Origin: Poriferisodalis sp965204195
GTDB lineage: Bacteria > Actinomycetota > Acidimicrobiia > Acidimicrobiales > Poriferisodalaceae
DNA: 64,000 bases
Reading direction: 5' to 3'
Assembly: GCF_965204195.1 (NCBI RefSeq)
Contig: NZ_OZ241975.1
Coordinates: forward strand, 2,728,001 to 2,792,000
This document shows, piece after piece, positions 56,065 through 64,000 of this stretch. The number at the start of each line of letters is the position of its first letter. Positions within the stretch are counted from its first letter, which is position 1. Below the pieces are notes generated by a model. That model had not been told where the DNA came from, searched no databases, and was given only the letters and a program-made list of their open reading frames with translations. A program made the position numbers and the translations under genes.

Positions 56065-56787
56065 TCAGGCCAACGCCCCCGCGATCGTCTGTGCCACGCG
56101 GGTCACGGCTGCAGGCGTGCGTGTCCCCCACCAAAAGAGATCCTGACCGTCGATGAGATGGGCGGGCCCGATTGCGGTGAGTTCGTCGAAGTGTCGGCGG
56201 TGCCACTCGTATGGCTCGGTGGGAGCGAGGACCAGATCGATTGGCTCGCTGCGGAGGTCCTCCTCGCTCAGGGTGGGGTACGTCTCGGGCCGGTCGGCGA
56301 AGGCCACCTGCACGCCGCAGTACTCGAGCAGCGAGACGCCGTACGTGGCGGCGCCGACGGTCATGTACGGCCGCCGCCAGATCGGCACGAACACGCGCAC
56401 GGGCTGCTTCCCCTCTCCGCCGCCGGGACGATGCAGTGGCGGGAGCTCCGTACGCCCCGGCAGCGGTTCCGGCTGCCAGTCGACGCCAATGCGTCTGGCC
56501 AGCCGAGCCAGTTGTGGCGCCACATGGTCCAGCGACACGATATGCAGCGCCTCGACCTCGATGCCGCGGGCGATCAGCGCGTCATGGTCCTCTTTGCGGT
56601 TCTCCTCGCGATCTGCCACCACGAGGTCGGGCTGCAACTCGGCGATGGCCTCGATGTCGGGGTTCTTGGTGCCGCCGATGTGCGCCAGATCGGGTCGCTC
56701 GCAATAGCGAGTGCACGCGATCGGGTCTGTGTCCCACGCAGACAGCGTCTCGGTAACGCTCGGAACGAGGCTGATGACTCGCACCAC
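56065..56787 (-). CDS. Helical-backbone metal/cobalamin-binding-type protein
   Basis: A 240-residue BtuF-like protein without a signal peptide: VISLVPSVTETLSAWDT, then CTRYCERPDLAHIGGTKNPD, ELQPDLVVADREENRKEDHD and VFVPIWRRPYMTVGAATYGV. GTG at 56787 or 56784 is the likely start. Periplasmic-type binding proteins of this fold bind cobalamin or metal chelates; a cytosolic form like this is known in actinobacteria. No transporter genes are next to it. Confidence 0.7.
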   Translation of the reverse strand: MVRVISLVPSVTETLSAWDTDPIACTRYCERPDLAHIGGTKNPDIEAIAELQPDLVVADREENRKEDHDALIARGIEVEALHIVSLDHVAPQLARLARRIGVDWQPEPLPGRTELPPLHRPGGGEGKQPVRVFVPIWRRPYMTVGAATYGVSLLEYCGVQVAFADRPETYPTLSEEDLRSEPIDLVLAPTEPYEWHRRHFDELTAIGPAHLIDGQDLFWWGTRTPAAVTRVAQTIAGALA

Positions 56788-56982
56788 CGGCAGCGTATGC
56801 CTGCCAACCCCGGAGTGAGACGGGTCCCCGTCACGCCCTAATGAATGAAACCACATGTTATCTAGATACGAATTGTGTTGTATGAATTGAAATTACGGAT
56901 TTCATGCGGTAGCGATATCTACATTCAGCCGCAGTGCGTGCCACAATTGCCGCGTTTGCCCGTTCCAAAGAAGGAGAAACGA

Positions 56983-57447
56983 GTGCGCAAGGCAGCAAAG
57001 TCTCTGGTGGTCTTGATGGTTACAACCCTGGTTGCATCGACGCTCGCCATCATTGCGCCGTCACCGGTGGCGGCCCAAGAGGATCCTGACGGCGATCCGC
57101 CCGACAAGCTGACCATCACGGAGCAGCCCGAAGCAGCCGCGGCCGCGGTGCCACAGGCCGTGCCAGAGGAACCCAAGGGAGAGCCTCAGGTGTGCGGCAC
57201 AGCAGAGCATTACTCGTTCTCACGCGGCTACGGGTGCCACAGCCCTTGGGATGCGGAGCCCACCGTTCCACCGAAGTGCGTGTGGAAGGCTGTTGAGGTG
57301 CTCATGTTTGTGCGCTCCATTGTGACGCGCACGATTGTCACGCTCATCAGAGTGGGCAACAAGCTGCTGCAACAGGAGACCCCGGTGCAAGAGGAGGGCC
57401 CGCTGATGCGCATTATTCGCATCGTGCATCAGAAAGTGTGCAGCTGA
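56983..57447 (+). CDS. Secreted protein with signal peptide
   Basis: About 154 residues. GTG at 56983 follows AAGGAGA; then a Sec signal peptide (SLVVLMVTTLVASTLAIIAP ending AAQ). The mature part has an acidic Pro/Ala/Glu-rich segment and a Cys-containing C-terminus (RGYGCHSPWD, KCVWKAVEVLMFVRSIVTRT, HQKVC). An AT-rich upstream region (56858-56930) probably holds the promoter. It overlaps the next gene by one base. Role unknown. Confidence 0.6.
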   Translation: MRKAAKSLVVLMVTTLVASTLAIIAPSPVAAQEDPDGDPPDKLTITEQPEAAAAAVPQAVPEEPKGEPQVCGTAEHYSFSRGYGCHSPWDAEPTVPPKCVWKAVEVLMFVRSIVTRTIVTLIRVGNKLLQQETPVQEEGPLMRIIRIVHQKVCS

Positions 57448-57821
57448 TGGGCATGTGGCGCGAAGCACAAGATCCCGACACGTCACGGTCGTTGCTGTGG
57501 GGCCGCGCAACGACGACTCGGCCGCGGCGTGCACGCATCATCGCGTTCACCATGATCGCTGCCGCAGCGGGCACCGCTGCCGTGTTCGCCCTCGCGCTGC
57601 TCACCAACTCGATGAGCACCCGCGACGTCGTCGCTACATTCGCCGGCGTCACCGGCTCCGTGGCACTGCTGATGTTTTTCGGTTTTGAGGCGCTCGATGC
57701 GGTGAGAGGTGGAGACAGCTACATCGGGGAACTGATCGAAAGGCGGCGCTTACAGCGCGCTGCAGCGAGTCGTGACCCGTTCCGTGGTCTCACTCCCACT
57801 GAGGACGACGGCGATACGTAG
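57447..57821 (+). CDS. Two-helix membrane protein
   Basis: About 124 residues. ATG overlaps the secreted-protein stop (TGATG). Two hydrophobic helices (IIAFTMIAAAAGTAAVFALA and VVATFAGVTGSVALLMFFG) sit between a basic N-terminus and an Arg/Asp-rich C-terminus. Probably co-translated with the secreted protein. Function unknown. Confidence 0.6.
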   Translation: MGMWREAQDPDTSRSLLWGRATTTRPRRARIIAFTMIAAAAGTAAVFALALLTNSMSTRDVVATFAGVTGSVALLMFFGFEALDAVRGGDSYIGELIERRRLQRAAASRDPFRGLTPTEDDGDT

Positions 57822-57853
57822 CACGTTGATACACAGCCCGTAGGTTCGCAGCG

Positions 57854-59743
57854 ATGAATGACTCGGCGGGCAATGCGGCGGCGGATCGAGGTGAGGCGCT
57901 GCCGGCCGACGACGGGCTCGATGCCGCCCAGCGTGCCGCCGTGCGTGCAGGGGCCGCCGCATTGCTGGTGGTGGCCGGTCCGGGAAGCGGCAAGACCCGC
58001 GTGCTCACACAGCGGATTGCTTGGCGAGCTGCCACCGAGTCGATGCAGCCACAGCGGGCGATGGCCGTGACGTTCACTCGCCGGGCTGCGACCGAGCTCC
58101 GATCGCGACTGCGGCAATTGGATGTCGACGACATGGGGCCGGTCGGCACGTTCCACTCCATTGCGCTTGCACAGGTCCGGCAGTACGACACAGACCACGG
58201 CCGGGCCGAACGGAAGATCCTGCCGAGTCGGGCTGCGCTCAGCGGCGAACTGTCGGAGCATCTCCAGCGTTCGTTCGGCGCGAGGCCGCCGGTCACCGTC
58301 GCCACCGCGCTGCGCGAGATCGACTGGGCCAAGGCGAGCGACCTGTCAGTTGCCGAGTATCGAGACGGCCCCGCCCGCCGACGGCTCGGACCGTCCGCAG
58401 GCGAGGTAGTCGCGGAGCTGTTCAGGCACTTCGAGCGCACCAAGTCCCGCCGGCGGCTGCTCGACTTCGATGACCTGCTCGCCGAATGCACGCGCCTGAT
58501 GCGCTCCGACGAGCACTTCGCGGCGGCGCGGCGCTGGCTCCACCGGCACTTCTTCGTCGACGAGTTCCAGGATCTCAACCGGCTGCAGTGGAACCTGCTG
58601 CAGGAGTGGATCGGCGGCGCCGAAGCGGTGCACAGCGGGGCCGCCGACATCTGCGCCGTCGGCGATGCCGATCAAGCGATCTACGGATGGAACGGCGCCG
58701 ACAGCCGCTACATCACCGAGTTCGAGCGCTATTTCGATGGGGCGCAGATCGTCCGGCTCGAGCTCAACTACCGCAGCCACCCCTCGCTGGTCACCGCCGC
58801 GCAGGCCGTCGTGAACGCCGACTCCGAGCCGGTCGCCACAGACGCCGGCAGAACGGCACAGTCGCCGGCACGTCCTCATGAGACCGGCCCCGCTCCGACG
58901 GTGACTGCGTTCGACGATGCCGCAGCAGAGGCCGCCGGCATTGCCAGATGGATCGCTGATCGTCATGTCGGCGGCGTGCGCTGGGATTCGTTCGGAGTCC
59001 TCGCCCGCACGAACGCCCAACTCTCCGACATCGCCGCCGTGCTCGACGCTCGCGGCATCCCCTGCCGCCTCAGCGGGCAGCGAAGCCCGTTCCTGCAACT
59101 GCCCGCCACCCGGCAGGTGCTGGAGCGCCTCCGCACGACCGGTGATCAGTTCTCGACAGCGGTCTCCGACATGCGAGCAGAGGTGCAGGATGCCGAGCCA
59201 GGCGATGGATCCAAGCTGGCGCTGGCGCAAGTGCTCGATCTCGCCGACGCCTATCTCACCGAGATGTCTCGTACATCGGGCCGCACGTTCAGTCGCAGCG
59301 GCCCTACCGGAGCGGGATTCGCCACATGGGTCAGTTTGCTATCGGCCAGCGACCGCGAACTCACAGCAGACCTGTTCGACAGCGACCGCTTCGATCTGCG
59401 AGACGGGGCCGTGACACTGGCGACCTTTCATGCAGCGAAGGGCTTGCAGTGGCATCACGTCGTGATCGCCGGCGTCGAGGACGGCCTTGTGCCGCTGCGC
59501 AGCGACGACCCCGAGGAACGGCGATTGTTCTATGTGGCCGTCTCGCGGGCGGCGCGCACGCTGCACGTCACGTGGGCGCGGCACCGATCGGGCCGCGGTT
59601 CGGCAGCCGGGCCTCGCAGCCCCTCACCCTGGCTGGCCCAGATCGCAGCGGCCACCACCGAGCCTCCCCCGCTGTCCCCAGACGACGCCGCCTCCCGGCT
59701 GGCCGCCGCCCGCGCCGCCCTCGAGAGCTCGCGCGAGCGCTGA
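57854..59743 (+). CDS. UvrD/PcrA-family DNA helicase
   Basis: Superfamily I 3'-5' helicase, 629 residues. Walker A LVVAGPGSGKTRVLTQRIAW; Walker B FFVDEFQDLNRLQWNLLQEW; VGDADQAIYGWNGADSRYI; ELNYRSHPSLVTAAQAV; then TFHAAKGLQWHHVVIAGVED and RRLFYVAVSRAARTLHVTW. Shorter than full UvrD and without a recognisable C-terminal HRDC, similar to actinobacterial UvrD2/PcrA-like forms. It converges with xthA, 5 bp apart. Confidence 0.9.
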   Translation: MNDSAGNAAADRGEALPADDGLDAAQRAAVRAGAAALLVVAGPGSGKTRVLTQRIAWRAATESMQPQRAMAVTFTRRAATELRSRLRQLDVDDMGPVGTFHSIALAQVRQYDTDHGRAERKILPSRAALSGELSEHLQRSFGARPPVTVATALREIDWAKASDLSVAEYRDGPARRRLGPSAGEVVAELFRHFERTKSRRRLLDFDDLLAECTRLMRSDEHFAAARRWLHRHFFVDEFQDLNRLQWNLLQEWIGGAEAVHSGAADICAVGDADQAIYGWNGADSRYITEFERYFDGAQIVRLELNYRSHPSLVTAAQAVVNADSEPVATDAGRTAQSPARPHETGPAPTVTAFDDAAAEAAGIARWIADRHVGGVRWDSFGVLARTNAQLSDIAAVLDARGIPCRLSGQRSPFLQLPATRQVLERLRTTGDQFSTAVSDMRAEVQDAEPGDGSKLALAQVLDLADAYLTEMSRTSGRTFSRSGPTGAGFATWVSLLSASDRELTADLFDSDRFDLRDGAVTLATFHAAKGLQWHHVVIAGVEDGLVPLRSDDPEERRLFYVAVSRAARTLHVTWARHRSGRGSAAGPRSPSPWLAQIAAATTEPPPLSPDDAASRLAAARAALESSRER

Positions 59744-59748
59744 GCGGC

Positions 59749-60522
59749 TCAGATCGCGAGATCAGCGAAGACGGGGGTGTGGTCTGAGGGCTTGGTTCCC
59801 TTGCGGGCGTTGCGGTCGATGAGGCAGAACTGCGTGGCCGCGACTACCGGCCCGGTGCCCAGCAGCAGGTCGATGCGCAGGCCGTGGCGCTTGTAGAACG
59901 CGCCGTCTCGATAGTCCCACCAGCTGTACAGGCCGTCCGCGTCGTAGTGCTCGCGGAAGATGTCGGTGAGCCCCCAATCGCACACCTCCGCGATGGCATC
60001 TCGCTCAGGATCGGTGACGTGGGTGCGCGGCTCAGGGTTGTCGGGATCCCACACGTCTCGGTCGTCGGGGCACACGTTGAAATCGCCGCCGACCAGCACC
60101 GGCTCGGCCGAATCGCACGTGGCCTCGAGGTGAGCGCGCAGGCGTCCCAGCCAGTCCAGCTTGTAGTGGTAGTGCTCGTGGTCGACGGCGCGGCCATTGG
60201 GCACATAGACCGAACTCACCGTGACGCCGCCGCAGCGAGCCGAGATAATGCGTGCATCGGGGTCGGGCTCACGGCCGTCGGCGAAGCCGGCAACTGGATC
60301 CTCGATCCCGACGCTCGACAGGATGGCCACGCCGTTCCAGCGGCCCTCGCCGTGGTGCACCGAGGCATAGCCCTGCGCCTCGAAATGCTGGTGCGGGAAC
60401 TGCTCGTCGGACATCTTCGTCTCTTGCAGCAGCAGCACGTCCGGCTCGGCGTAGTCGAGCCATTCGTCGACCCGTTCCTGCCTGGCGTTCAGGCTGTTGA
60501 CATTCCACGTGGCAATGCGCAC
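59749..60522 (-). CDS. xthA: Exodeoxyribonuclease III
   Basis: AP endonuclease and 3'-5' exonuclease for base excision repair. The 257-residue protein starts MRIATWNVNSLNARQERVDE and has the catalytic acid in LLLQETKMSDEQFPHQ, GGDFNVCPDDRDVWDP, GLRIDLLLGTGPV and SDHTPVFADL. Length typical. Confidence 0.95.
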   Translation of the reverse strand: MRIATWNVNSLNARQERVDEWLDYAEPDVLLLQETKMSDEQFPHQHFEAQGYASVHHGEGRWNGVAILSSVGIEDPVAGFADGREPDPDARIISARCGGVTVSSVYVPNGRAVDHEHYHYKLDWLGRLRAHLEATCDSAEPVLVGGDFNVCPDDRDVWDPDNPEPRTHVTDPERDAIAEVCDWGLTDIFREHYDADGLYSWWDYRDGAFYKRHGLRIDLLLGTGPVVAATQFCLIDRNARKGTKPSDHTPVFADLAI

Positions 60523-60545
60523 GCCACGGACGCTAACTGCCGAAA

Positions 60546-62240
<1,695 letters not shown>

Positions 62241-62289
62241 CAGCGCATCGCCGTCAGCGCATTGCCGTCAACAGGTCACGAGCTGACGC

Positions 62290-63003
62290 TCATCGCAGCT
62301 CGAAGCCGACGAGTGCTTCCAGCTCGCGCAGGGCCTCGTCGGGATCGGTCACCTTGATGGCCGCCATGCCCATCGCTGCGGCAGGCTTGCAGTTGATGCC
62401 GAGGTCGTCGAGGTAGGCCGTGCGGGCCGGGTCGATGCCGAGCCGGTCACAGGCCAGCTCGTAGATGCGCGGATCGGGCTTGCGCAGTCCGACTACCGAC
62501 GATTCGACCACCACGCCGAACAGCTTCATGACCTCGGCGATCGCCGCGGCGGTGTCGACATCCCGGGACATGCCGGCGCCGTGACCCGTCCTCACGTTGT
62601 TGGTGATACAGCCCACCGGCAGGCGCGCCGCAAGGATCTCCAGCGCACGCACCATCCGCGGGCGCAGCCCGCCGCTGAGGCACGCCAGCACCTGCGTGCC
62701 CGACATCTCGTGCCCCCAGTCGGCGGCCTCTGCTTCGAACAGCTCGGCGAACTCGTCGACGCTGACCTCGTTGCGCTCGAGTCGCGCCCACGCATTGGTG
62801 TCGGGGTTGGTGGCGTTGATCTGCCGGATGGTGTCGCGCGGCACGCCGATGCGGTCTTCGTAGCGGTTGAACGCTTCGAATGGGCTCTCGGTGATGACAC
62901 CGCCGAAGTCGAACAGCACGGCGTTCACGGTCGCCGAAGCGGACTGGCTGTTGCCTCCGGCGCGAGGCGATGGATCGGCTGTGCTAGCTGAGCCCTGGGA
63001 CAC
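62290..63003 (-). CDS. HAD-family hydrolase
   Basis: A 237-residue HAD superfamily protein. Motif I is VLFDFGGVITESPFEAFNRY (D-F-G form), motif III/IV VGLRKPDPRIYELACDRLGI and TAYLDDLGINCKPAAAMGMA. This pattern resembles epoxide-hydrolase-N/X-type HAD proteins. The first 27 residues are a non-family extension, so a start at the GTG before NAVLFDFGG is possible. Substrate unknown. Confidence 0.8.
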   Translation of the reverse strand: MSQGSASTADPSPRAGGNSQSASATVNAVLFDFGGVITESPFEAFNRYEDRIGVPRDTIRQINATNPDTNAWARLERNEVSVDEFAELFEAEAADWGHEMSGTQVLACLSGGLRPRMVRALEILAARLPVGCITNNVRTGHGAGMSRDVDTAAAIAEVMKLFGVVVESSVVGLRKPDPRIYELACDRLGIDPARTAYLDDLGINCKPAAAMGMAAIKVTDPDEALRELEALVGFELR

Positions 63004-63052
63004 GGACCGGCACGTTATCCATGAGGCGGCCGGTCATCACCACAACGCGCCT

Positions 63053-63113
63053 ATCGCGCGATTAATGCACAGTAAATCGCGCGTAACGGGGAAGAAATCG
63101 CGCGCATCGCGCG
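63053..63113. promoter_or_regulatory. Cluster of TCGCGCG motifs
   Basis: TCGCGCG occurs at 63054, 63077, 63098 and 63107, the first within the palindrome ATCGCGCGAT. Spacing of 23, 21 and 9 bp is close to helical turns. It lies between two divergent genes, about 45-100 bp from the start at 63156; an operator is a possible explanation. Confidence 0.4.
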
Positions 63114-63155
63114 AATATCCACCTTGAGCGCGCGAGCGTTCGCTAGGGTCCCGCC

Positions 63156-63434
63156 ATGGCTACGGACACCTCGGCGTCGTCATCGGAGATTTCCACGGAG
63201 ACCGTTGCACCCAAACGCAAGCGGTGGAAGAGCAGGGCAGTGTCGCGCACGGTGGACGCTGGCAATTCGGCCTATTGCGCCGTCTGCGATGAGCTCATCA
63301 AGTTCCGGGCGCGCATCCGTGCAGAGCAGATCATCTGCAACGTGTACGTCAAGAACCGCTGGGATCGCGTGGAGCACTACCACCCGGAGTGCTACGAGGA
63401 AGCTGGCGCCCCCTACGGCGAGCCCAAGGGTTGA
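63156..63434 (+). CDS. Small Cys-containing conserved-type protein
   Basis: A 92-residue protein. A Ser/Thr-rich start is followed by basic KRKRWKSRAVSRTVDAGN, then a CxxC pair (AYCAVCDELIKFRARI), an IICNVYVKNRWDRVEHYHP segment and a final Cys (ECYEEAG). The Cys/His pattern suggests a zinc site. No family recognised. The TCGCGCG cluster lies just upstream. Confidence 0.6.
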   Translation: MATDTSASSSEISTETVAPKRKRWKSRAVSRTVDAGNSAYCAVCDELIKFRARIRAEQIICNVYVKNRWDRVEHYHPECYEEAGAPYGEPKG

Positions 63435-63445
63435 ACCGGGCGCAG

Positions 63446-64000
63446 CTACAGCACCTGGCTCAAGAAGAGCTTGGTGCGTTCCTCTGCGGGCTCGGTGAAG
63501 AAGTGGTGAGGCGTGCCGACCTCCACGATCTCGCCTTCCTCCATGAAGATGATCCGATCGGCCACCTCACGTGCGAAGCCCATCTCGTGCGTCACAACCA
63601 TCATGGTCATGCCCGAGCGCGCCAGCTCCTCCATCACGTCGAGCACTTCCTTGATCATCTCGGGGTCGAGCGCCGAAGTGGGCTCGTCGAACAGCATGAC
63701 GCGCGGTTCCATTGCCAGCGCCCGCGCGATCGCCACGCGCTGCTGCTGACCGCCTGAGAGCTGGCCGGGGAACTTCTGCGCCTGCTCGGGGATGCCCACG
63801 CGCTCCAGCAGCGACTCGGCGAGTTCCTCTGCCTCGGGCCGTGACTTGCGGCGCACCCAGATCGGGGCCAGCGTGATGTTGTCCATCACGGTCAGGTGCG
63901 GGAACAGGTTGAACTGCTGGAAGACCATGCCCACTTCGGAGCGGATCTTCTCGATGTTGCGCAGGTCGTTGGTGAGCTCGATGCCGTCCACGATGATCTG
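63446..64000 (-). CDS. Amino-acid ABC transporter ATP-binding protein, partial
   Basis: GlnQ-type ATPase of a polar amino-acid importer; the N-terminus with Walker A lies beyond the right edge. Visible are the Q-loop VGMVFQQFNLFPHLTVMDNI, signature QLSGGQQQRVAIARALAMEP, Walker B VMLFDEPTSALDPEMI, the D-loop and the switch His in MMVVTHEMGFAREVADRI. The stop is at 63446. Confidence 0.92.
   Translation of the reverse strand, partial: QIIVDGIELTNDLRNIEKIRSEVGMVFQQFNLFPHLTVMDNITLAPIWVRRKSRPEAEELAESLLERVGIPEQAQKFPGQLSGGQQQRVAIARALAMEPRVMLFDEPTSALDPEMIKEVLDVMEELARSGMTMMVVTHEMGFAREVADRIIFMEEGEIVEVGTPHHFFTEPAEERTKLFLSQVL

Overview
The window is high-GC DNA with an actinobacterial gene order. Its housekeeping genes run as one long minus-strand block: infB-nusA-rimP-ispG-rseP-dxr-cdsA-frr-pyrH-tsf-rpsB, xerC-dprA-comM-yraN, rplS-trmD-rimM-khpA-rpsP-ffh-ftsY-smc-mutM-rnc-acpP-plsX-rpmF-DUF177 and coaD. 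DUF222/HNH proteins, an Rv2927c-like coiled-coil protein, GTP-type PEP carboxykinase and GTG/TTG starts fit Actinomycetota. Acidimicrobiia is my best guess, but it is inference from gene order and style, not from a marker comparison. No rRNA, tRNA, insertion sequence or CRISPR array was seen.

Layout. 1-31 kb: translation, isoprenoid (ispG, dxr), phospholipid/fatty acid (cdsA, acpP, plsX), protein targeting (ffh, ftsY) and chromosome genes (xerC, smc), mostly with short gaps or stop/start overlaps. 31-42.7 kb: rsmD in the opposite orientation, a DUF222/HNH protein, an AT-rich gap, then a three-gene plus-strand operon: an Eco57I/PglX-like adenine methyltransferase whose frame is broken in its 3' third, a RAMA/DUF4357-like protein, and a PLD-SNF2 helicase fusion. 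This looks like a phage-defence or restriction module inserted between recG and rsmD, which are usually neighbours. 42.7-49.9 kb: recG-fakA, a cold-shock-like protein, pckG and two small unknown genes. 50.0-54.9 kb: an accessory segment bounded by a perfect 77-bp direct repeat that duplicates the 3' end of the racemase gene at 54.8 kb. It carries a coiled-coil DNA-binding-like protein, small membrane proteins (two are overlapping tandem paralogues), a secreted Pro-Asp/Asp-Ser repeat protein and two small overlapping genes, but no recognisable recombinase. 55-64 kb: alpha-methylacyl-CoA racemase, a metal/cobalamin-binding-like protein, a secreted/membrane pair, UvrD-like helicase, xthA, ettA, a HAD hydrolase, a small Cys protein and the end of an amino-acid ABC ATPase gene.

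Signals most worth a second look: the methyltransferase/RAMA/PLD-helicase operon and its mosaic frame-broken region with a 15-G run; the 77-bp repeat-bounded island; a repeated leader that ends exactly 6 nt before the GTG starts of two unrelated genes; a paired leader overlapping the rpsB ribosome binding site; a cluster of TCGCGCG motifs at 63.05-63.11 kb; and an Fpg-family protein without the usual N-terminal proline and with an incomplete zinc finger.
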